From assembly GCA_003577005.1 (NCBI GenBank), contig QEUW01000141.1:1416-26258 (forward strand): a stretch of 24,843 nucleotides of DNA. Reading direction: 5' to 3'. Shown here piece by piece: positions 15,279-21,863 of this stretch. Below the pieces are notes generated by a model. That model ran no database searches and was not told where the DNA came from. It was given only the letters and a program-made list of their open reading frames with translations. The position numbers and the translations under genes are program-made. The first letter of the stretch is position 1, and each line of letters begins with the position of its first letter. Origin of the DNA: Chloroflexota bacterium (GTDB taxonomy: Bacteria; Chloroflexota; Anaerolineae; Caldilineales; Caldilineaceae).

Positions 15279-16163
15279 ATGACGCCCAACAACTTCCTTG
15301 GCCTTCCTTCCCCTTATAGCGACCTTGAGACTGCCCGCGTGTTGGTGCTTCCCATCCCCTTTGAGGCGACGGTGAGCTATGGGCAAGGAACAGCCGCTGG
15401 CCCGGCCGCTATCATCGCTGCCTCGCAACAGGTGGAGTTGTACGACCGCGAGTTCGACCGCGAACCAGCGCTCGACTATGGCGTTCACACGCTGCCGGCG
15501 CTATCCTTGCCCGCCGACCCTGCCGCTGCCATCAGCCAGATCGCCGATGCGGTGGCCGCCATCGCCCGGACCGGCAAACTGGTCGTGGGCCTGGGTGGCG
15601 AACACACGGTGAGCGTGGGTGTCGGCCGCGGCCTCCTGGCCGCTCTGGACGAACCCCTCACCGTCGTCCAGATCGACGCCCATAGCGACCTGCGCGACCA
15701 GTATGAAGAGAACCCCTACAGCCACGCCTGTATCGCTCGCCGTCTGCTCGAAGATGAGCGCATTGAGCAGGTGTTGCAACTGGGCATCCGCTCGGTCTGC
15801 ACCGAAGAGGTGGCTTTTGCGCGCGCCAACCCAGAACGGGTGCGCATCTGGTACGCCGAGGAGGTCCACGCCGGCGACTGGCAGGGCGAACTCATCGCCC
15901 GTCTCAGCGGTCGCCGTGTCTATCTTACCATCGATGTGGACAGCCTCGACCCGGCTATCGTCCCCGCCACCGGCACGCCCGAACCCGACGGGCTCACCTG
16001 GCGCGAGACGCTGGCGGCCATCCGCACCGTGGCCGAAGCCGGGCTGATCAGCGGGCTGGACTGTGTCGAACTCGCCCCCTACCCCGGCCAGCACGCCGCC
16101 GATTTTGCCGTGGCCAAGCTGGTCTACAAGACGATTACATACGCGATGGAACATAGAACGTAG
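15279..16163 (+). CDS. speB: Agmatinase (agmatine ureohydrolase, arginase family)
   Basis: Hydrolyses agmatine to putrescine and urea with a binuclear manganese centre. The 294-residue product keeps all arginase-family metal motifs: GLGGEHTVS (about 103-111), QIDAHSDLRD (about 130-139), and TIDVDSLDPAIVPATGTPEPDG (about 216-237). SHACIARR and the C-terminal ELAPYPGQHAADFAVAKLVYK are also typical. The ATG at 15279 begins MTPNNFLGLP. There is no clear ribosome-binding site because a tandem repeat fills the leader. It sits between the decarboxylase that makes its substrate and the deoxyhypusine-synthase-like gene, which plausibly uses its product. Confidence 0.93.
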   Translation: MTPNNFLGLPSPYSDLETARVLVLPIPFEATVSYGQGTAAGPAAIIAASQQVELYDREFDREPALDYGVHTLPALSLPADPAAAISQIADAVAAIARTGKLVVGLGGEHTVSVGVGRGLLAALDEPLTVVQIDAHSDLRDQYEENPYSHACIARRLLEDERIEQVLQLGIRSVCTEEVAFARANPERVRIWYAEEVHAGDWQGELIARLSGRRVYLTIDVDSLDPAIVPATGTPEPDGLTWRETLAAIRTVAEAGLISGLDCVELAPYPGQHAADFAVAKLVYKTITYAMEHRT

Positions 16164-16207
16164 AACGTAGAGCGTAGAACAGACATCCACCGTTCTACGT
16201 TCTACGT
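16151..16207. repeat. ACGTAGA heptad hairpin
   Basis: The left arm (16151-16168) has repeats of ACGTAGA-type heptads and pairs with the right arm CCGTTCTACGTTCTACGT (16190-16207) with one mismatch near each end. It overlaps the last codons of agmatinase (stop at 16163). Confidence 0.65.
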
Positions 16208-16240
16208 GTATTGACAAATCAAGTTGGGTAGCCGCCGGGA

Positions 16241-16272
16241 GGTGCAACGCACTTGACAAAGTGCGTCGCACC
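16241..16272. repeat. GGTGC-type hairpin repeat, copy 3
   Basis: GGTGCAACGCACTT (16241-16254) pairs with AAGTGCGTCGCACC (16259-16272) around a 4-nt loop with one mismatch. It lies 22 bp upstream of the deoxyhypusine-synthase-like start. Confidence 0.7.
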
Positions 16273-16294
16273 TGGATTGCATGACCTAAATCCA

Positions 16295-17275
16295 ATGCAA
16301 TATGCCAACGAGGTTAAGGCCTTTCTCAAGCATCATTATCGCCACTTCAATGCGGCGGCGGTGGTGGATGCGGCGGAAGGGTACCGCACGTTTGTCGAGA
16401 ACGGCGGCAAGATGCTGCTGGCGATGGCCGGGGCGATGAGCAGCGCCGAACTGGGATTGTCGCTGGCCGAGATGATCCGCCGGGAGAAGATCCACGCCAT
16501 CAGTTGCACCGGCGCCAATCTGGAAGAGGATGTCTACAATCTGGTGGCGCACGACCACTATGTGCGCATCCCCAACTGGCGCGACCTGACGCCTGAAGAC
16601 GAACACGAGTTGCTCGCGCGCCATCTCAATCGAGTCACCGACACCGCCATTCCCGAAGAAGAGGCGATCCGCCGGATCGAGGATGCGATCCTCGACGAGT
16701 GGACGCAGGCGGACCAGAAGGGCGAGCGCCACTTCCCCCACGAGTTTTTCTACCGGATTCTGCTGAGCGGCAAACTGGCCCACTACTACCAGATCGACCC
16801 CAAAGACAGCTGGCTGATGGCTGCGGCCGAGCGCAATCTCCCCCTCTTTGTTCCCGGTTGGGAGGACTCGACCAACGGCAACATTTACGCCTCACACTGT
16901 ATCAGCGGTGCGATCAAAAATGTCCACACCGTGCGGACGGGCATCGAATATATGATGGCGTTGTCCCACTGGTACACCGAAGAGGCGCCGCAACAGCCCA
17001 TTGGCTTTTTCCAGATCGGGGGCGGCATTGCCGGCGACTTCCCCATCTGCGTCGTCCCCATGCTGCGCCAGGACCTGGAGATGGATGAGATCCCGCTCTG
17101 GCGCTACTTCTGCCAGATCAGCGACTCGACCACCAGCTATGGCTCCTATTCAGGGGCGGTGCCCAACGAGAAGATCACCTGGGAGAAGCTCGCCATCGAC
17201 ACCCCCAAATATATGATCGAGTCCGACGCCACCATCGTCGCCCCGCTGGTCTTCGCCTACGTGCTGGCGGATTGA
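16295..17275 (+). CDS. Deoxyhypusine synthase-like protein (possible homospermidine synthase)
   Basis: The 326-residue product belongs to the deoxyhypusine synthase family, with a Rossmann-like NAD-binding fold. Visible blocks include HFNAAAVVDAAEGYRTFVENGGKMLLAMAGAMSSAELG near the N-terminus, GANLEEDVYN, IGGGIAGDFPICVVPML and the active-site region ITWEKLAIDTPKYMIESDATIVAPL, where K298 aligns with the catalytic lysine. In eukaryotes and archaea the enzyme transfers aminobutyl from spermidine to eIF5A, which bacteria lack. Bacterial homologues are thought to act on small amines instead, for example making homospermidine; the substrate here is inferred from the agmatinase next door. The start ATG 16295 (MQYANEVKAFLKHHYRHF) fits homologues; an in-frame TTG at 16253 lies inside the hairpin repeat. 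No ribosome-binding site is obvious. Confidence 0.85.
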   Translation: MQYANEVKAFLKHHYRHFNAAAVVDAAEGYRTFVENGGKMLLAMAGAMSSAELGLSLAEMIRREKIHAISCTGANLEEDVYNLVAHDHYVRIPNWRDLTPEDEHELLARHLNRVTDTAIPEEEAIRRIEDAILDEWTQADQKGERHFPHEFFYRILLSGKLAHYYQIDPKDSWLMAAAERNLPLFVPGWEDSTNGNIYASHCISGAIKNVHTVRTGIEYMMALSHWYTEEAPQQPIGFFQIGGGIAGDFPICVVPMLRQDLEMDEIPLWRYFCQISDSTTSYGSYSGAVPNEKITWEKLAIDTPKYMIESDATIVAPLVFAYVLAD

Positions 17276-17317
17276 GCAAACATCGATCGTACCCGCAAGC
17301 AGCATATCCAGGAACGT

Positions 17318-17345
17318 AGGTGCGGTTAGTAACCGCACCTTTTTG
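17318..17345 (+). terminator. Rho-independent terminator after the polyamine genes
   Basis: AGGTGCGGTTA (17318-17328) and TAACCGCACCT (17330-17340) form a perfect GC-rich stem followed by a T-run (17340-17344), 42 bp after the stop of the deoxyhypusine-synthase-like gene. Confidence 0.85.
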
Positions 17346-17635
17346 ATCCGCAACGCCTATCTCTCTCGCCACCGCCAGGCCGGACAGCACCCCACAACCC
17401 GCCCTGCACCCGACCACTTCCTTACAAAAAGCTGACAAAACTGGCTGCCATCTTCCTCACAGTTTGAGAATTTGGTATACTCTGTTCAACCAGAAGCTGC
17501 CGTCCGGCGGCGCATAGACCGGTCCATTCGCCCTACGTTTCCCAAACTGATAGCGCCCTTGTTGCGCAGTTCGCAACAACCCAATCATAGCGTACGTGGC
17601 ATGTCGCTACTCACACTTTGTGAAGGAGAGATGCC
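17346..17635 (+). promoter_or_regulatory. Spacer with an extended -10 promoter and leader hairpin before the small HTH gene
   Basis: TGG-TATACT (17473-17481) is an extended -10 without a clear -35. A hairpin TTGTTGCG/CGCAACAA (17559-17566/17572-17579, 5-nt loop) lies in the presumed 155-nt leader. No gene is seen in this stretch. Confidence 0.4.
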
Positions 17636-17842
17636 ATGGGACGCAAGCAAGACGATCGACGATTGGATGAGATTTTGGCTGCGATTTTGCGTCAATCCGA
17701 ACAGAAGGCAGGGTCAATTGCAACCCAGCTTGGTCTGGATGATAAAACCATTCAGCGAGCATTGGTGCAGCTCGAAGACCGCGGCGATCTGTTGTTCCAG
17801 GATGACAAGGGCCGGTTGAGTTGGTTTGGTCAACGCAAGTAA
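17636..17842 (+). CDS. Small winged-helix DNA-binding protein
   Basis: The 68-residue product looks like a complete small HTH/winged-helix domain. RRLDEILAAILRQSEQKAGSIATQLGLDDKTIQRALVQLEDRGDLLFQD has the helix-turn-helix in SIATQLGLDDKTIQRALVQLEDRG, followed by a wing (DLLFQDDKGRLSWFG). It has no other domain. The ribosome-binding site AAGGAG is 7-8 nt upstream of ATG 17636; a nearer ATG at 17631 is out of frame. It is followed after 24 bp by the operator-promoter module of wyl-cas3, so it is a candidate regulator of the cas genes, along with the WYL domain itself. It may equally be unrelated. The specific family is not recognised. Confidence 0.65.
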   Translation: MGRKQDDRRLDEILAAILRQSEQKAGSIATQLGLDDKTIQRALVQLEDRGDLLFQDDKGRLSWFGQRK

Positions 17843-17860
17843 GTTTGTGAGGGCGCCGAA

Positions 17861-17913
17861 AAAAGTGGCGTTATTTGGCAACTATATGTGCTATGCTGTT
17901 GCCAAATAACGCC
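17861..17913 (+). promoter_or_regulatory. Operator-promoter module upstream of wyl-cas3
   Basis: GGCGTTATTTGGCAAC (17867-17882) and GTTGCCAAATAACGCC (17898-17913) are perfect 16-bp inverted repeats separated by 15 nt. An extended -10 (TGC-TATGCT, 17889-17897) lies between the arms, so a bound protein would block transcription. A module with the same left arm and spacing lies at 21795-21839 before casA. Confidence 0.7.
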
Positions 17914-17938
17914 CAGCCCCCAATATAGGAGCAGAGCA

Positions 17939-18100
17939 ATGAGCCAGCGTACTGAAGAGTATCAGCGATATGAATTTATTTATGAGATGGAGCGCCTGTA
18001 TCTTCAAGCGGCCTTTAGTGATCGGCCTTTAGTGATGAAGAGATGGGAGAGCGATTGGGTACTGATCGCACCAATATCTGGCGCATTCGCAAGCTCATGA
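17939..18100 (+). pseudogene. Frameshifted 5' end of the wyl-cas3 gene (HTH N-terminus)
   Basis: This reading frame starts at ATG 17939 with AGGAG 7 nt upstream, the best start of the locus. It encodes MSQRTEEYQRYEFIYEMERL and on to LQAAFSD (28 residues), which is the first helix of a WYL-type HTH. It then enters a second copy of a 14-bp duplication, changes frame and stops at 18098-18100. With only one copy of the repeat it would run on as E-E-M-G-E-R-L-G-T-D-R-T into the long downstream frame, giving a 1225-residue protein. Confidence 0.8.
18009..18036. repeat. 14-bp perfect tandem duplication causing a frameshift
   Basis: CGGCCTTTAGTGAT occurs at 18009-18022 and again at 18023-18036. Fourteen is not a multiple of three, so the extra copy shifts the wyl-cas3 reading frame inside the HTH. 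Removing one copy restores the expected HTH sequence exactly. Confidence 0.95.
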
Positions 18101-21100
18101 TGGACAAGATGTACATCCCGATTGAGCAACATCCGACCGAGCGCGGCAAGTGGTATATCCACCCTGAGTATAGCATCACCCATATTGCTTTCAGCCGCGA
18201 GCAGATGGCTGCGCTCTACCTGGCCGGGCGGCGACTCCAACAGCAGACGCGCACCAGCCAGCAACACGTAGCAGATATGCTCCAAAAAGTCGCTCATGCG
18301 CTGCGCAAGCCGTTAGCGGAAAGCTTGGTGCAAGCGGCTGACCATGTGCTTGCCCAAGAGCAAGATGAACAACAGAAACAGGTCTTTGCAACCATCGTTC
18401 GCTGCTGGCTCGACCAAATCCCCGTCCGCATTGTCCACCGTAAGCTTCACGGCGAGCCTCGCAACTACGTGGTACATCCGTGGCAGATCGAACCTGCCGT
18501 CTGGGGTGATGGCAATTATCTGCTCGGCTATAGCGAATATCACGGCAAACTCGCCACCTTCAAGCTGGCCCGCATCGAAAAGGCAACCGAGTCGGTGGGA
18601 CGTTTCAGAGCCGCCCCCGGCGATTTTAACATCCACGATCTACTCAATTTTGCCTGGGGTATCTGGCACGCTGATGAAGAACCGGTCACCGTGCAATTGC
18701 GCTTCAACAAATGGGCAGTGCCCAGGCTGAGGGAGTCGATCTGGCACCCGCAAGCTCGTCTCTTTCCGCCTGATGAGGAAGGTAGTTGCGTATGGGAGGT
18801 GCGGGTTGCCGAATGGCGCGAGATGGAATCATGGGTGAAGGGCTGGGGCAGTAATGTAGAAGTGATCGAACCAATAGAGTTGCGCGAACGGCTTGTCGCA
18901 GAGGTTGGTCGCCTGGCAAGGACCTACGCCACCGAAACGCCGCCACCCGCACATCGCCTGCTCTGGGCCAAGACCGATGCAGCAGGACACACGCACCCGC
19001 TCTTTTGTCACTTGATCGATGTCGGGCAGGTGGCGTTGGCGCTGTGGAACGATGTGCTGACCAGCGGTTTTCAAGCACAAATTGCCGAAGCGCTTGGCAC
19101 TGACCCAGCCAGCGCGGGTCGGCTCTTCGCCTTCTGGAGTGGAACGCATGACATCGGCAAGGCCTCTCCTAATTTTCAGCGGAAGTTCGGTCCTGCGCAA
19201 TCACAATTACAACGCATCGGTTTCACATTCCCTCCTGTTTTTGGCAAAAATCAGTGCTACCACGCAACGATATCGGCCCTGATCCTGCCCGCACTACTCA
19301 CGGCGGAGACAGACCTGGATGCGGACCAGGCCAGAGAAGTGGCGCAAGCGCTGGGAGGCCATCACGGCTCCTGGCCCACCGCAGTGGTCCGCCGCCAGCA
19401 CGAAGCACAAATTGGTGATGAACGCTGGCAAGAGGCGCAGCGCACCCTCCTACGCGAACTGGTCGACCTCTTCAACCCGCCCACCATCCGCCAATTAGGG
19501 CGCGACGATACAGAACGAGGTGCGATTCTCGTCCTCCTGTCCGGCCTGGCTTCGGTGGCGGACTGGATGGGTTCGATGAGCGACTATTTTCAGTTTAGCA
19601 CGGCCCATGTTGCGCCGGAGCTCTATGTTCAGATCGCAGCGCGTCGCGCTGAACGCGTGCTCAAAAAACTGGGCTGGACCGACTGGCAACCGACGGCAAC
19701 AGAGCTATCCTTTGAAGCGTTGCATGGCTTTGGCCCGCGCCCGGCCCAACAAGCGGTGATCGATCTCGCGCCCGGCGAGCGTGAGCCAACCCTGATCATC
19801 GCCGAGGTGCCGACCGGCGCTGGCAAGACCGAACTGGCCCTTTACCTGGCGGATCGGTGGGCGGTGACACGCCGGCAACAGGGTCTCTATGTCGCCATGC
19901 CTACCCAGGCCACCAGCAACCAGATGTGGGAACGGGTCGGTAAATTTCTCCGCCGGCGCTATCCGCAGGAGAAGATCAACTTTCATCTGATCCACGGCAA
20001 TGCACAGTGGCGGGATGATCTACCTGATCTCGAATTCACTACGGGGGATGAGAGTGCTCAAGGCAATGTCGAGGCGCAGAGTTGGTTCCTGCCCCGCAAG
20101 CGCACGCTGTTAGCGCCTTTTGCGGTGGGGACAGTCGACCAGGCATTGTTGAGCACCTTACAAACACGCCACTTTTTTGTACGTCTGTTTGGCCTGAGCC
20201 GCAAGACGGTCATCTTTGACGAAGTCCACGCCTACGACACCTACATGAGTTCGCTCTTTCAACGGCTATTGGTCTGGTTGCGGGCGGTGGGTTCGTCTGT
20301 GATCGTCCTCTCGGCCACATTGCCAGCCTCTACCCGGCGTGAGCTAGTTGCGGCCTGGCGGGGTCGCACCGATGGCCTGGATACCCTCTCAGGGTGCTAT
20401 CCCGCGGTGACCGTTGCTGCGGCAAGTGAGCTTTACAGTCAGTCGCTGCCGGTGGACGACACACGCACCATCAACCTCGAATGGATTGGGCACAACCCAG
20501 AAGCTATCGTGGCTGAACTGCGCCCCCGCCTTCAAAACGGGGGATGCGTCGCCATCATCTGCAATCGCGTGCGACGAGCGCAGGAAATCTACTCGGTGCT
20601 CCAAGCCGCCCAACTCGTGCCAGATGACGACTTGATCCTCTTCCACGCCCGCACGCCTGGCATCTGGCGCAATGCCACGGAAAAGGATGTGTTGGACCGT
20701 TTTGGCAAGGAGGCGCAGGAACGCAGGCCGGCCATCGTGGTGGCGACGCAGGTGATCGAGCAAAGCCTGGACCTGGACTTTGACCTCATGGTCAGCGACC
20801 TTGCACCGGTTGACCTCATCTTGCAGCGCGCGGGTCGTCTGCACCGTCACGAACGTGACACTAGACCTCTGGGGTTGGAGCGTCCAACACTCCTGATCAC
20901 GACCCCAGCCAACAAGAACGATGGGGCGCCCGATTGGAGTGGGGATGAGTATGTCTACGAACCGTACGTCCTCTTCCGCTCGCTTCTCACCTTACGTGCG
21001 GCCGACGAGCAGCTAGTTCTCCCCGTGCAAACAGTGGACCTGATTGAATCCGTCTACGGGGAAGAAGCGAAGATGCCCGACCTGCCCTCAGAATGGACTG

Positions 21101-21630
21101 ACGGGTTCAACAAGGCGCGCCAGTCGATGGCAGCAAGGCAGCGTAAAGCAGAAATGGAAGCATACAACCGGCTGGTTGCCCTGCCCGCCTATGAAGAGTT
21201 GCTCTGGCTGCCCAACGATCTCTTGGCTGAAGAGGAGGCCGACGTACATCAATCGCTACAGGCGCTCACCCGCTTGATTGAGCCATCGGTGCGGCTGGTC
21301 TGTCTGCACCAAGAAGCCGATGGCCTGGCGCTCGACCCCGGCGGACCGCCCGCTGTCGATCTGAAAACCAAACCCTCGCATGAGCAGACCAAAGAACTGG
21401 CGCAGCGCGTCGTCACCGTCACGCATCGCGCCATCTACAACTATTTCACGCGGCAGAATACGCCATCCGGTTGGCGCGAACACACCTTGCTGCACACGCA
21501 TCGCGCCGCCATCTTTGTCGATGGCGAGTGTCGTCTGGAGGGGACCGATTATGTTTTGCGGCTGTCGCGTCGCCTGGGCCTGGAGATTGTCAAGATAGGG
21601 TCATCGGCATCACCCGACGCCGAAGATTGA
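18043..21630 (+). CDS. cas3: WYL-domain regulator fused to Cas3 nuclease-helicase (type I-E), 5' end frameshifted
   Basis: The open frame encodes 1195 residues (add 30 for the restored protein). Residues 1-50 are the rest of a WYL-family HTH (GERLGTDRTNIWRIRKLM, recognition helix). A WYL domain with GNYLLGYSEYHGKLATFKLARI covers about 125-185, and a C-terminal extension domain about 213-292. After a short linker (ATETPPPAH) comes a complete Cas3. Its HD nuclease has H323, H369-D370, H440, H441 and D507; its helicase has Walker A EVPTGAGK (588-595), DEVH (726-729), SAT (757-759) and QRAGRLHR (928-935). Cas3 degrades DNA marked by Cascade. No methionine lies between about residues 262 and 511 near the fusion point, so separate Cas3 translation would need a non-ATG start. 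ATG 18043 has no proper ribosome-binding site. Followed by casA. Confidence 0.88.
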   Translation: MGERLGTDRTNIWRIRKLMMDKMYIPIEQHPTERGKWYIHPEYSITHIAFSREQMAALYLAGRRLQQQTRTSQQHVADMLQKVAHALRKPLAESLVQAADHVLAQEQDEQQKQVFATIVRCWLDQIPVRIVHRKLHGEPRNYVVHPWQIEPAVWGDGNYLLGYSEYHGKLATFKLARIEKATESVGRFRAAPGDFNIHDLLNFAWGIWHADEEPVTVQLRFNKWAVPRLRESIWHPQARLFPPDEEGSCVWEVRVAEWREMESWVKGWGSNVEVIEPIELRERLVAEVGRLARTYATETPPPAHRLLWAKTDAAGHTHPLFCHLIDVGQVALALWNDVLTSGFQAQIAEALGTDPASAGRLFAFWSGTHDIGKASPNFQRKFGPAQSQLQRIGFTFPPVFGKNQCYHATISALILPALLTAETDLDADQAREVAQALGGHHGSWPTAVVRRQHEAQIGDERWQEAQRTLLRELVDLFNPPTIRQLGRDDTERGAILVLLSGLASVADWMGSMSDYFQFSTAHVAPELYVQIAARRAERVLKKLGWTDWQPTATELSFEALHGFGPRPAQQAVIDLAPGEREPTLIIAEVPTGAGKTELALYLADRWAVTRRQQGLYVAMPTQATSNQMWERVGKFLRRRYPQEKINFHLIHGNAQWRDDLPDLEFTTGDESAQGNVEAQSWFLPRKRTLLAPFAVGTVDQALLSTLQTRHFFVRLFGLSRKTVIFDEVHAYDTYMSSLFQRLLVWLRAVGSSVIVLSATLPASTRRELVAAWRGRTDGLDTLSGCYPAVTVAAASELYSQSLPVDDTRTINLEWIGHNPEAIVAELRPRLQNGGCVAIICNRVRRAQEIYSVLQAAQLVPDDDLILFHARTPGIWRNATEKDVLDRFGKEAQERRPAIVVATQVIEQSLDLDFDLMVSDLAPVDLILQRAGRLHRHERDTRPLGLERPTLLITTPANKNDGAPDWSGDEYVYEPYVLFRSLLTLRAADEQLVLPVQTVDLIESVYGEEAKMPDLPSEWTDGFNKARQSMAARQRKAEMEAYNRLVALPAYEELLWLPNDLLAEEEADVHQSLQALTRLIEPSVRLVCLHQEADGLALDPGGPPAVDLKTKPSHEQTKELAQRVVTVTHRAIYNYFTRQNTPSGWREHTLLHTHRAAIFVDGECRLEGTDYVLRLSRRLGLEIVKIGSSASPDAED

Positions 21631-21635
21631 TTGCA

Positions 21636-21670
21636 GAGGTGCGATGCACTTTTCAAGTGCGTTGCACCTC
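21636..21670. repeat. GGTGC-type hairpin repeat, copy 4
   Basis: GAGGTGCGATGCACTT (21636-21651) pairs with AAGTGCGTTGCACCTC (21655-21670): 16 bp with two G-T pairs and a 3-nt loop. It starts 5 bp after the cas3 stop and could act as a terminator-like structure. Confidence 0.7.
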
Positions 21671-21694
21671 TCGCAATGGGGGATGCCGGCGCAC

Positions 21695-21723
21695 GTGCAT
21701 CGCACCTTGCAGGTGCAACGCAC
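21695..21723. repeat. GGTGC-type hairpin repeat, copy 5 (inverted order)
   Basis: GTGCATCGCACCT (21695-21707) pairs with AGGTGCAACGCAC (21711-21723), 13 bp with two mismatches and a 3-nt loop. It sits 24 bp after copy 4, forming a pair of adjacent hairpins as in REP doublets. Confidence 0.6.
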
Positions 21724-21794
21724 AGTTACAGCCCTGGTCGAACCAGCCAGCGTTGTGCATGGGCAAACGGAACCTGGTTCAAATGAAGATCGGC

Positions 21795-21839
21795 AAAAGT
21801 GGCGTTATTTGACAACAACCTGTGGTATCTTGTTGCCAA
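21795..21839 (+). promoter_or_regulatory. Operator-promoter module upstream of casA
   Basis: The left half (21795-21816, with GGCGTTATTTGACAAC) matches the wyl-cas3 module at 21 of 22 positions. The right half keeps GTTGCCAA (21832-21839) at the same 15-nt distance but diverges beyond it. The extended -10 TGG-TATCTT (21823-21831) again lies between the halves. Confidence 0.7.
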
Positions 21840-21863
21840 CCACCCAATTCTCTTGGAGGAGCC

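Noticed and set aside
16253..16294. N-terminal extension of the deoxyhypusine-synthase-like protein from a TTG codon
   Set aside because: These 14 codons lie mostly in a dispersed hairpin repeat, and homologues start at MQYANEVKAFL.
15501..16295. Minus-strand open frame of 264 codons
   Set aside because: Antisense to agmatinase, whose metal motifs are unambiguous; the antisense product has no recognisable motif.
17888..18100. Separate 70-residue gene upstream of Cas3
   Set aside because: Its first 17 codons overlap the operator-promoter. From 17939 it is the true N-terminus of wyl-cas3, and after 18022 it reads a frameshifted tail created by the 14-bp duplication.
21636..21723. Possible CRISPR repeats next to cas genes
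   Set aside because: Only two differing hairpins with no regular 28-29 bp repeats or similar-sized spacers, and relatives of them lie beside unrelated genes.
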